This document shows, one piece after another, positions 26,218-36,208 of a DNA stretch of 64,000 bases; within the stretch, counting starts at the first letter, position 1, and each line of letters begins with the position of its first letter. The notes under the pieces are model-generated. The model had not been told where the DNA came from, did no database searches, and saw only the letters and a list, made by a program, of their open reading frames with translations. This stretch comes from Pholis gunnellus (taxonomy: Eukaryota > Chordata > Actinopteri > Perciformes > Pholidae). The stretch is from contig OU342808.1 of NCBI GenBank assembly GCA_910591455.2, forward strand, positions 21,987,714 through 22,051,713. Direction: 5' to 3'. Position numbers and translations under genes: made by a program.

Positions 26218-26398
26218 CGCACAATCATGGTCGGCTTTCTTTGCCAGTGATGCTGTGTTGGCTGTCCACGAGAGGTCCTCACTGATGTCCACCCCCAGGA
26301 ATCTGGTGCTGCTCACTCTCTCTATATCGGCACCATTGATGGTCAGTGGTGGGTGTTGAGTGTGGCCTCTCCGGAAGTCAACAACAACTACATGGATT
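26218..26398 (-). mobile_element. L2/CR1-like LINE reverse-transcriptase fragment
   Basis: On the - strand about 60 codons are open and read as the C-terminal part of an L2-type reverse transcriptase. VVVDFRRG is followed by PLTINGADIERVSSTRFLGV and then DISEDLSWTANT. The FLGV and DLSW blocks are characteristic of L2/Maui-type elements. Both sides are lost, so it is a 5'- and 3'-truncated relic. Confidence 0.8.
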
Positions 26399-26429
26399 GA
26401 TAATAAATTGTGAACATACCTTCTTGGTT

Positions 26430-26725
26430 ACCAGAGGATGAAACACAACAACTTTGGTGATCCTCAGATTTTTCCTCTAGCACCACCATGAGGTTCACAT
26501 TTGTGGTTAATCACTTGTAACCACACTGGTGATCCTTTGACTTTTCATGAATGTAGTCTCGTTAATAGGTCAAAATTGGAATATGTTTTTTGAATAAATA
26601 CCTGCAAAACTAAAGACATTCCCATCTTCCCCAGCTGTACTTTGTGTTTAGTGCTAATTAGCAACTAGCATCCTTTGTCCAAGTATAGCCTCACAATGCT
26701 GCTAGCATGACTGTTGACACTTTTC
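26430..26725 (+). repeat. teleost dispersed repeat (unclassified)
   Basis: Contains, in order, AACTTTGGTGATCCTC, AAATACCTGCAAAACTAAAG, TACTTTGTGTTTAGTGC and GCCTCACAATGCTGCTAGCA. The last block is related to the GCTAGCAGCATGCTG/GCCTCAC blocks at 5418 and 7306. I recognise the order from a common fish repeat, but not its class. Confidence 0.6.
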
Positions 26726-26929
26726 ACGTAATTTGACAAAATAACAGAGATTCCTCAAAATGCTTTCAATAAGACCTGCGTATCAACGTCTGTTATTAAT
26801 TCAGTCATATAAGGTAAGCCAGTGTGCTGTGTTGGTGTTTCTTCACTCATCAGGGACACTGGATGACTCAGAGACCCAAAGCTGGACAGAACCTGACAAA
26901 AACAAAGTTGTTGTTTTGTTCAGTCACAC

Positions 26930-27050
26930 CTTCTCATCTCAGAATTGGCAAATGCCATCTCCAACTATGTGGGATTATGTTCTGAATGCCAGCAACTCAA
27001 GTACTGGTTTAAACCTGCCTTCAAACTCAGTTTGACAGTTGACAGTTAAA
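26930..27050 (+). repeat. direct repeat, copy 1
   Basis: Starts at CTTCTCATCTCAGAATTGGC and runs through TATGTTCTG and a TGGTTTA/CTGCCT block. The same series recurs at 27905-28030, about 960 bp downstream. Confidence 0.7.
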
Positions 27051-27709
27051 AAGGCACAGTGTGCAGGATTTAGGGGGATCTCCAATTCAATTCAATATAT
27101 TTTGTATTGCCCAAAATCATAAATCACAAACTTGCCTCAGATGGCTTAACAATCTGTACACATACGACATCCTCTGTCCCGGGACCCTCACATCGGTACA
27201 GGAAGAACTCCCCCCCCAAAAATGGAATATACAACATAACACATTTACAACACATTCAATGCATATGATATAAATGATTCATCAAATGAGAGTAGTCTAT
27301 TAGAGCGATCTATTAGCAGAAATTAAATTTAATATTCACAGCTCGGTTTTTATTCGTGTATAAACACCTAAAACTAAGAAATGTTATGTTTCATTTAAAT
27401 ATAATCTCATATCTAAATAGGGAGCGAGTCCTCTTCCACAGAGGCTACAGCAGCCCAGAACAGACAAACACTGGGTGTAGCGAGAGCCTTTATACTTTTT
27501 ATGTTATTGTAGGCCACTGTAGTTCCCAAACAGGTTTGGGAAAACTGCAGTAACATGAGCAGCAGAGTGGAAAACAGTCGTAACGCAAGCCGCTGTCTGA
27601 CGTCCATTACTCCTTAAGTAATGTTGTTATGTTAAGGACGGCCATGGTCTGAGGGCTATAGTCTGCAAACGCACTGCTAAATGCAACAAAATATACACAC
27701 TGTCACCTT
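27051..27709. mobile_element. fish repeat element with inverted ends and a nested insertion
   Basis: The left end reads AAGGCACAGTGTGCAGGATT. The right end on the - strand reads AAGGTGACAGTGTGTATATT, so the ends form an imperfect inverted repeat. The interior after 27270 matches the order of a very common percomorph repeat (GGGAGCGAGTCCTCTTCCAC, then CAGCCCAGAACAGACAAACA). The stretch 27085-27250 (CAATTCAATTCAA, then CTCTGTCCCGGGACCCTCAC) is typical of a different fish repeat and appears inserted into it. Confidence 0.6.
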
Positions 27710-27904
27710 AATACTGCAAAAAGTATAATAATGAATACTCGGTCAGCAGACTTTTAGGGAAAGTCGTCAGAAATATGCTAAATTTGTGGTACCATAAGTA
27801 AATTGTACGATGGTAATAAATAGTACCCTTGTTCATCATTTTCTTAATTCAACATTGTTGAATAAGTGAATTAAAGTGAGGGGGATGTGGCTAAAACCCG
27901 TCTC

Positions 27905-28030
27905 AAACCTTCTCATCTCAGAATTGGCAACTGCCATCTCCAGGAAAATGTAGGTCCTCCGTGGGAGTATGTTCTGGCTGCAACTTAAGTATTGGTTTAC
28001 AACTGCCTATAAACTCCAATCGGATAATAG
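27905..28030 (+). repeat. direct repeat, copy 2
   Basis: Begins with CTTCTCATCTCAGAATTGGC, identical to copy 1 over the first 20 bases, then diverges gradually. It lies on the far side of the 27051-27709 element. Confidence 0.7.
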
Positions 28031-28101
28031 AATTAAAACAAACAAGTTTATACTTGAAGAACATCAGACACATTGGACTAGAAATCATACCTCTAATTCA
28101 A

Positions 28102-28167
<66 letters not shown>
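28102..28167. repeat. (GC)n(AC)n alternating purine-pyrimidine tract
   Basis: A short GTGCGCGCGCGC block is followed by about 28 AC units, giving about 66 bp of strict purine-pyrimidine alternation 0.7 kb upstream of mboat4. Such tracts can adopt Z-DNA. Confidence 0.95.
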
Positions 28168-28169
<2 letters not shown>

Positions 28170-28909
28170 TAAGTACATTTAGACTTGTTTATGTTAAATC
28201 AGTTGATCTTTAGGACGTGTCACAAAATATATGTAATATAATAACTTTGCCTGACTGGTCCGACCCGTTTACCATTTATTGAATGCAGATCAAAACCTCT
28301 TACGTCACCCTGCAGGGTTGGGTCAAATTAATTAATTTTAATGGCAGTTTGTCAGTATGAAAATATAACCTCGGGTGTTAAATGTTTCATTTCTCATCTT
28401 CACTCTTTATCTTTAACTGTTTTTCATGTTTTATACAAATAAACTGTTGCTTGTAATATTTGTAATTTTTGAATCAGTTCCTATAACTTCTAACATTTAG
28501 TAAATCTTTCTTGAGACAGGATCCAATAAAATGAATATGAAAACTTAAATATAGCTGAGTGAAATTACACATGGACAGAGATTAAAATTGTGGGGCAGTT
28601 TGTGAGAAACTCAAACACAATGGAATAAGAGAGTGAAAACAGTTGCTGTGTGTTTGATTTGGTTACTACAGTTGCTAAAATATGGACTGATAACAAGCCT
28701 ATGGATCAACAAAAGGATTACATATTATCAGTACTGTGTGACAATGGTAAATAAAAGGGATCGCTTTAATGCAGGCCACAGGTGGAATGGTAGAGTCAGT
28801 CAGTCCAGGTAAAACAAGCATTCCCCTCTTTAATAGGACAATCGGCAGCCAACGTCTGGTATCAGCAGCTTTGTTCTTCTCTCTGTGATATTCACCTGGA
28901 GATTCAGAT

Positions 28910-31052
28910 ATGGGTTTGATGAGCTGCTTCTGGGAACGACATCAGTTTCTACTGCACCAGTGTTTTTCACTTCCATTCGCATTTTTGTTTTTTTTTCTTG
29001 CAAAGCGGGGATATCTGTCCTTGACATGCAGGTATGTAATTGAAAATCGATGGATTTTTAATATCTGCTAAACTACCTTTTCAAAGAAAAGTGTCAAGTT
29101 ATTGTTATTCTTGGAGCCTTACGCTCCTTATACTCTATAAGCATTCGGATTTAAATGTTAGCAGGTTTGTGAAGTTGGATTTGTAAATCAAATTAAATAT
29201 AAAATAATCAGTTCAACCGGAAACATAAGTCTACGGCAGGACCACAATATTCAACACAGTATTCAATACTTTTTTTATACTACTTTTATTTTATATTCAT
29301 TTAGCATTTCATTTATCTGATTGTATTTTTAACTTCTCCATTAAAGCAATTTGTTGTTAAATGTTTTCTTTAAATAAATAAATTCAACAAATATTCAATA
29401 AGTGCAACTAACAATAATCTATTATCAATTCATCTGCAGACCGTTTATGATTAATCGTTCGGCCTATAAAATATCAGAAAATGTCTTGTATTGTTCCACT
29501 GACAGTCCAAAAGCCAATTATCTTCAGATTATAATGATTTAAAACAGCAAATCCTCATATTGGAGAAGCTGCAACTAGCAAACCTTTGCTAAACATTTAA
29601 TCAATAATTCTACCTACAGGTACCTGTTTGTTTGTTTTGGTGGATGCATCCTGGCGGTCGTCACAATGGGCATCTACAGCTCGCTTCTCTTCACCTCCAC
29701 CGTGGTCTTTATTCTGCTGGTGTGCTCTGTGGATCCCAGCTGTGTCCACGCCTGGGTGTTTGGTATCCAGATGTTGTGGCAGACCTTCTGGCACCTGCTT
29801 ATACAGTACAGGGAATACTACCTGCATGAGCCTGTCAGTATCAGGTACTAATCTTAAATCAGCTGTTCGGTGTGTACACTGAAGTCCAATAAGATAACCC
29901 TCTGGATATAACATGAATGCAGACCATTAAAAATGAATACGCTTTGAACTCAAGTTGTTGAATGACATTTTGCTCTGTGCTCTGGGAAAAAACAACATGA
30001 AATGCATACAATTATTTAAACATTTATTCCTCTTTGGTAATCAAATGAACTCTTCCTCCACTTTCAGATTGTTTTGGGCCGTGTCCTCTTTGATGCTGCT
30101 CACTCAGAGAATCACCTCAGTGTCCATGGACCTGCAGGAGAAACGAGTTCGGCTAACACTCAACGCTTCATCCAAAAGGAAGGCTTGTGTGACGCTTCTC
30201 CCTCTTGTCAGCTACATCTTCAATTTCACCACACTGCTCGGAGGCCCTTTGTGCTCCTACAGGCGATTTGTGTCCTTAATGGAAGGGATCAGCGTGAACC
30301 CTCCACCTGATCCACTGGGTTTAGTCTTCTTAAAACTGATGCAGGTGTTACTGCTGGAGTTGGTAAGGTACTGTCTTGTCCATTTTCTGAGCACCTATGA
30401 TCCCTCTGACTCAATCGCTCTCTATGGTATCCTGTGGGTTTTGGGTCTGGCGGGGACTTTGAGGATCCAATATTATTCTCACTGGAGGATCAGTGAATGC
30501 CTCAATAACGCAGCTGGGTTTGGCTTTTGGGTACATTCACCAGGAGACTCCCCAGACTGGAGCGGACTATCCGATGGAGATTTCTGGACCATCGAAGCGT
30601 CAAGCCGCATGTCAGAGTTTGCCCGTCGATGGAACGCCACAACAGCTTCATGGCTGCGTAGACTGGTGTACAAAAGGTGCAAACGTTTCCCGTTGTTCAT
30701 GACTTTTAGTTTCTCACTGTGGTGGCATGGTTGTCATTTAGGTCACATTGTGGGAATTTTAACCTGGGCAGCAACGGTGAAGGCAGATTATCATATACAC
30801 AGCTACCTGTACCCAAAACTCTCGCCAATGTGGAGGAAAATATACACTTGTTTAAACTGGATTAACACTCAAATGTGTGTTGCTTGTATCGTTACAGCAG
30901 TAGAATTAAGAAATATGTCTGGTTTGAGACTTTTGGCGATAACATACATAAGTCTGTTTCCCCTTTTTAACATAATTCTGCTCTTTATCTTATTAAAACT
31001 CAACAGTTTAGTAATGTCATCCTGTGAACGACAGGCTTGTTCTGTCATTTAA
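28910..31052 (+). CDS. mboat4: ghrelin O-acyltransferase (MBOAT4/GOAT), 3 exons, 443 aa
   Basis: Exons are 28910-29031, 29620-29844 and 30068-31052, with GT-AG junctions and 1332 bases in frame. MBOAT4 is a polytopic ER membrane enzyme that attaches a medium-chain acyl group, typically octanoyl, to the conserved serine of ghrelin. Length and three-exon structure match the mammalian gene (435 aa in human). Catalytic residues are present: asparagine about 305 in RRWNATTASWLRRL and histidine about 336 in SLWWHGCHLG, equivalent to human Asn307 and His338. SSLMLLTQRITS and HWRISECLNNAAGFG are further family blocks. The short first exon encodes a hydrophobic N-terminus; in-frame ATGs at 28910 and 28919 are both possible starts, with a TGA 24 bases upstream of the first. 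An AATAAA at 31244-31249 marks a likely 3' end. The gene is flanked by divergent gldc and convergent coq2. Confidence 0.95.
29400..29605 (+). repeat. degenerate hAT-type repeat next to mboat4 exon 2
   Basis: Reads TGCAACTAACAATAATCTAT, then GATTAATCGTTCGGCCTATAA, CAGAAAATGTCTTGT and AGAAGCTGCAACTAG. This is the same family as the older repeats at 22540 and 45072. It stops 15-20 bp before the mboat4 exon 2 acceptor. Confidence 0.6.
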
Positions 31053-31847
31053 ACTTTATGTCGTCTTACTGTGTTTTGATGTTATTCACAGCGTAGCAAT
31101 GGATAATCATATTCAATGTGTCATTTTGATATTGGCACTGATATAAATAACTCCCGGTCATGTGAGAGAGCAGGCCTGTGCAGCTTTTAGACTATTCCAT
31201 CACGCTGCACATATACTGCATGGTTATGTGTGACTAATCTAAAAATAAACTCTTATTAAAAAAAGAATTGGCAGCATCCAATTTCATCCAACCAGCTCAG
31301 TCTGAGTATGTTCCCAATCAACATCGCATGAAGAGACAGAGGCTGAAGTAAACAAGAGACTCGTGATGAGAGTTAAACTAAAGACTCAGATTTTTCTAAA
31401 TAATTGGAAATGAAACCAAACAACCAGTAAATACTTCCTACGGTGGCCATTTGTCGGCTCCCTAGTGGTAACAATTGCTTAATGCAGCTTTGAACAGAAA
31501 CAACACAATTTCCCCAATTATGCATGTTTATTGTGACTACATGTTGTTTTGTGTTTATTTGTGCAGCCATTGGAGGTCCACTTAGCAGCACTGCAACATA
31601 GAGGCGAATTATATTTGTATGTACTAGGAGGTGTATTATTTAATAATTTAATCTCAACAATATTCATTGAAAGGAAATTTTAAATCTGTAAATGTTTTCA
31701 TGAGCAAAGAAATAAATTGAAAAGTTACATTTAAAATCACACAGCCTGCGGTACATCTTTTTGTTGTCTCATGGGACTTCGTTCAGAATTAAAAACCCAA
31801 CATTGTAGCATGTGATTGTGATCTGTAAATTGTTCTGCTGATCTCAC
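31053..31847. other. convergent 3' UTRs of mboat4 and coq2
   Basis: AATAAA at 31244-31249 suits mboat4. TTTATT at 31527-31532, read AATAAA on the - strand, suits coq2. No coding potential is evident between them. Confidence 0.55.
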
Positions 31848-34800
31848 TTATCTGACTGCTTCCTCGTCTTGCAGCAAAGTCTCTCTTCTTTCTTTCCACA
31901 AATTGCCGGCAACAATGCCTAAAAGTAACAACAGTCCGAGGTTTCTGTTTGAGGAAAACTTCTTCCAGCAGTCCTCTGGTTTGTTAATGTCCAATGCGTA
32001 AATCTATAAGAGAGGAGAGGAATGTTAGAGACTCAAAAAGATCAACTGTGATAACATCCCACTGTGGAATGACACTGTACTATACGTACTGGAATAGTCA
32101 TCCCTTTGGCAGAGAGCCTTCAGGCTACACTGTACAACACCATGTTCCTCACCTGATACGTTAGATGAACAGCCACTGTGGACAGTACAGCATAGTACGG
32201 GAGAGTCTGTTCAGCATTGACTCCAGTTACAACCAGTCCTGACATCATGGCCACCATGAAGCCGCTGAGCCACGGTTTGGTTTGCTCATGAAACCTCAGT
32301 GCAGTAGATTTGACTCCTATCTTCATGTCGTCCTCCTTATCCTTATTATCAAACAGAGAACAATCAATATCAGACATTAAGGTTAAAAAGCGAACAATTT
32401 CTTCCAAATGTGAGCGCCTGAAAATGTTCATGCCAGTGCTTTCTATAAAACATAAAGAAGAACAGCAAAGATCAGTGGAGCCCCATACATCACCTGATGT
32501 GCATAAATTGTGTCATATATCAGCGTCCACATCACTCCTGAGAAATACAGCGGGAGGCATACGGACCAATCACAGAAGCCCTGGACAGCGGACCAGCCGA
32601 GCAGCGCTCCCCAGTTAAAGGTGAGGCCTAAACAGACGTTATAGAAGACACACGAGACCAACTTTAGTTTTGCTGATGGGAAGGATTCTCAGGCTGCATT
32701 CACACCAAAACCAGGCTGTGTGGCGATTAGCGCCGTGTTGTGCGGCGGTTCACTTAAATGGCCCATTTGATTTGAATGGTCCATTGATCACTGTATACGT
32801 GATCGGTCACCGTAGCGTAATGTCGGGTTGCGACTCTTCAAAAAGTTGAATCTATTTCAACTTTTTGCCGCACCGGTTTTTTTTGGGGGGGGGGAGCATC
32901 TCCTGCGAGCCACACTTCCGCACCCCGAACGCACTACCCACATTCAAGAACGCATGATTTGGTGTGAACGCAGCCTTGGTTTCAGATGTAGAACACCACA
33001 GGAGAACCTTATACAGTACATACCCAACACAAACTGTGGCCAGTAGGTGATCCTCTTCATCAGCGGGTAGGAGATGACAAGAGATAAAGAGGCAGCGCCC
33101 AAAGCTATGCTGTAGAGAGCATTATGAAAACTGTGAGTCAAACAATGTTGAGCCTTTAGATATAAAAACAACTTTGCTGTTTTGTCTTTGTGTGTCTGTA
33201 TTCTAACATAATATGTTAGACTATATGTTATAGTACATTAACAGACTGCAAGTAACGTATCTATAAAAACGCAAGTTTTATCCAGTGTTTAAGGATAGGC
33301 TCACAAATTTTCAATCTGTCTAAACCCTAACCCTAAAACAATAGTTAGGTGCAAATATGAGCGTTGCAATATGTTTTGCATTACCGATGATCTAACTATG
33401 GAACAGCAGGAGAAATAAAGTCTAAAGACAGTGTTTGTTGTTTGACCTACACACTTGGTAATTTGTTCCATCTATGTTTCTGTAACGTTCCTAAACTGAT
33501 GACGATACAGATCTAATGACACCATGAAGATCACTGGGTACCTGTAATAGTTGAGACACAAGAGAATCCCGAGTGCCAGTGAAAGCTGCCCTCCTAAGAA
33601 GACCAGTGCCTGCTTCTGAGAAATCTCTCCTGATGCAATGGGTCGAGTTGCCGTCCGGGCCACCTGCACAAAAACATCAACACTTTCATTCAGCGAGTGC
33701 AGAAATCACATTAGGAATGTATGCTTCTTACCGTAGCATAGTAGTAAGGAGGGCGGTGACGCAGGCACTACATCCAATGAACAGCATCGTATCGTATCAT
33801 GGCTTTGATATACCTTTTTGTCAAAGTCTTTATCCCACATGTCATTGATGGTGCAGCCCGCTCCTCTCATCAGTAGGGCACCCGCACCAAACAGGGTGAG
33901 CATGCCCAGGTGTGGGAGGCATCCGGGGTCGGCAGCCAGAGCAATGCTCCATGTACACGGGAGGTAGAGCAGCCATGTCCCTACAACACACACACAAACA
34001 AACAAACAAACAAACAAACAAGTCGTAAACATTGACAAACTGATTGGCAGTCACATTCCAATTCCAATGCCTATATATTCATAACAGTTCAAAGTGAACT
34101 GCTCTTTGAAAGGGTGTGCTTGCATTATTTGTATATTAATATTATCATATCAGCGGCATACAAATTATCTTGAAATGACAATATCATCGTTTATCTCAAT
34201 TATTTCTGGGACGATATATCCAGTTATCGTGACACACCATCACTCAAGTGAACTAAACAAGAGATTAGGATTTGAGAGTATAAGCAAGAACACAGACTGG
34301 GTTAGGGCAATGTGTGTGGCAATGTGAGGGGAAGAACATCACACTTTAAGTTATAAAAGCAGATATAAACATAGGGATGCATTAATATGGTCTTTTGAAG
34401 CTGATACAAATATATTTCATAGCACACACTACTTTTAAAATAAACTTCTGGAAATGTTCTTGGATAATATAGCTGAAAACCAAGTTCATCTTTTTAGTCC
34501 GTCTATCTTAAGGTCTTTGTGTGTTTTCTAATACACAATCATATTCTCATAAAGTTGGTTATTACACAACTGGGTGAATTACTCCCAAAGAAAGATCCCA
34601 AACAAAATGCAGATTTGACAATGTTCCAAGCATCTGCACTAAAATAATGCAGAACCAATCAAGATATAACTTTTTAAAACCAATATTTATATTATATCCA
34701 CACACAGCATCAGTCTTTGTATAAAACATAGGTTATAAACATACACAGATAGATGTGATGTACTCACCAATAGGTTTGTCCAGCCTCATCAACCGGAGGT

Positions 34801-35086
34801 ACGGCTGGACAGGACCGGGTGCTGAATTCACAACTGTGGCAGCTGATAAACTGAATGATCTTCTCCCATATTGCCGTGTTTCCTGAGGTCTGAGTGAAGG
34901 GTGCCAAACCCTCTGGGCGCATAGTTCTCTCTTCAACACGCTGGAATCTGAGTGGAGACTCGTCCCATCTCTAGTCCTCCCTCCTTCTGTGTGAAGGAAG
35001 ACGTTGGACAGGGAACAAAGAGCTCCATGACGAATCCTCCTCAGGGTGTTCAGAGTTAACTGGCTGGTCAGCTTGGCTGGGAACAT
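31848..35086 (-). CDS. coq2: 4-hydroxybenzoate polyprenyltransferase (COQ2), 7 exons, 390 aa
   Basis: Exons in transcript order are 34768-35086, 33814-33980, 33542-33663, 33024-33109, 32494-32627, 32153-32341 and 31848-32003, totalling 1173 bases in frame. COQ2 is a mitochondrial inner-membrane UbiA-family enzyme that joins the polyprenyl tail to 4-hydroxybenzoate in ubiquinone synthesis. Exon 1 carries a long R/S-rich N-terminus typical of a mitochondrial targeting sequence. The first aspartate-rich Mg-prenyl-diphosphate site is NDMWDKDFD at about residues 152-160. The second, YAHQDKEDD at about 273-281, is split across the exon 5/6 junction. The remainder is hydrophobic, consistent with about eight to nine helices. 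All residues expected in both aspartate motifs are present. The start at 35084-35086 is the first ATG of the long open exon 1. Confidence 0.96.
32691..32978. mobile_element. MITE with terminal inverted repeats and a central hairpin
   Basis: The left end AGGCTGCATTCACACCAAAA pairs with the right end TTTGGTGTGAACGCAGCCT as an imperfect inverted repeat of about 19 bp. Inside, 32839-32850 and 32856-32867 form a perfect 12-bp stem with a 5-base loop. A run of 10 G follows at about 32884-32893. No clear target-site duplication was seen, so the superfamily is undecided. It lies in a coq2 intron. Confidence 0.7.
33995..34020. repeat. (AAAC)n microsatellite
   Basis: About six AAAC/CAAA units just upstream (in coq2 orientation) of the exon at 33814-33980. 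Confidence 0.9.
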
Positions 35087-35324
35087 GGTGTTCCTCCGGT
35101 AATATCCTCCCTAAACCACAAATGAAAACACACATACACCCACACACACCCACACACACGTACATCAACGGCTTTTTCACAAAGGAGGACTGATTTGCTG
35201 CAACAGGCATTCCCTTTGTGTCAGAGTGAATCAGCTGCACAAGCACTGAGGTGTTAATGTGTAATGCTGTCTTCACCTCAGCTCTCTCACACATCTTGAA
35301 AATAAAAACACCGAAATCAGATTC

Positions 35325-35445
35325 GTGTTTGCTGATTTCAGCTCAGCATTCAACAAAATCTTCCCCCAAAGAAACTTGAGTTTTAAATGTAGCAATCTGG
35401 GCATGTGTACCACGATGTGCCCCTGGTTATTAGACTCACAAGGCT
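35325..35445 (+). mobile_element. L2-like LINE reverse-transcriptase fragment
   Basis: The + strand reads FADFSSAFNKIFPQ, then LGMCTTMCPWLLD, in one open frame. FSSAFN followed by WLLDF-type sequence is the palm-domain start of L2/Maui-type reverse transcriptases. Only about 40 codons survive. It lies 240 bp upstream of the coq2 start codon. Confidence 0.75.
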
Positions 35446-35499
35446 ACAGCGACAAGCTCCAATATGTCTTGATCGTAGACACATCTTTGTTTAAGCTTA

Positions 35500-36100
35500 T
35501 TCTACCATGGTAGCCAACCTGCGTAGCGAGAAGATGAAAAAGGACTGAACTCGGAATGACACCGGAACTTATAGACGACGGGGGGTCATCCGAGGTCACA
35601 GGTGACTTTGTTGATATAAATATTCGACCTGCGCATGCGCGAGACAGAAGATATCCAGTGTTAAACACTGCCTCTGGCGGTCAGTAAGGATGAAATAGAA
35701 CTGACATGGTGATCTCACATCTCCATCTTGTTGTCATAAACTGCTGTATTTCTTAAGGAGACTTATTAAGAGAAAATTATTAAAAGACAATAACAACCCA
35801 GCCTCAGCCTTAACAACTGCAGTAACTTACCACCAGACTCTCTGGCAGCTTCTTTCTGTTTGTATTTTGTATTTTCTTAGGAAGCAAAATGACACTACAA
35901 AGTCCATTTCTATGACAGTTGAACATGTGTGTGTTAGCCACAAACCTAATTTGCTAACTTAAGGTCCCGCGAGCTATTTAAAACGTCTGTATCAACGTTA
36001 ACTTGTCTTGAAACCCAATAAAGTGAAACAAACTTACACTGTGGGTTACAGTAGAGAAAATAACAGACTAGCCATTATACAGGTGGCTAATCGTTCATAG
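35500..36100. other. intergenic region upstream of coq2
   Basis: The first part (35500-35660) is GC-richer, includes GCGCATGCGCG (an NRF1-like palindrome) near 35632-35642, and may contribute to the coq2 promoter. No gene is seen. Confidence 0.4.
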
Positions 36101-36103
36101 CAG

Positions 36104-36208
36104 CACTGCTTCTTCTGCTGCTTCTGCTGCTTCTTCTGCTGCTTCTTCTTCTTCTTCTTCTGCTGCTTCTTCTTCTTCTTCTTCTTCTTCTACTTCTTCT
36201 TCTTCTTC
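36104..36208. repeat. (CTT/CTG)n trinucleotide tract
   Basis: About 100 bp of CTT repeats are interspersed with CTG. On the - strand this is a GAA/CAG tail lying directly 3' of the LINE copy at 36209-37215, so it is probably that element's tail expanded by slippage. Confidence 0.85.

Larger units (their letters stand above)
25126..28909. other. gldc-mboat4 intergenic region (divergent promoters plus repeats)
   Basis: gldc and mboat4 point away from each other here. The first few hundred bases (25126-25400) are relatively CpG-rich and probably carry the gldc promoter. The rest is mostly repeat DNA: an L2-like LINE fragment, several dispersed repeats and a Z-DNA-like CA tract. I see no further gene. 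Confidence 0.5.

Noticed and set aside
33318..33337. Telomere-like CCCTAACCCTAA
   Set aside because: Only about two units occur; too short to argue for an interstitial telomere.
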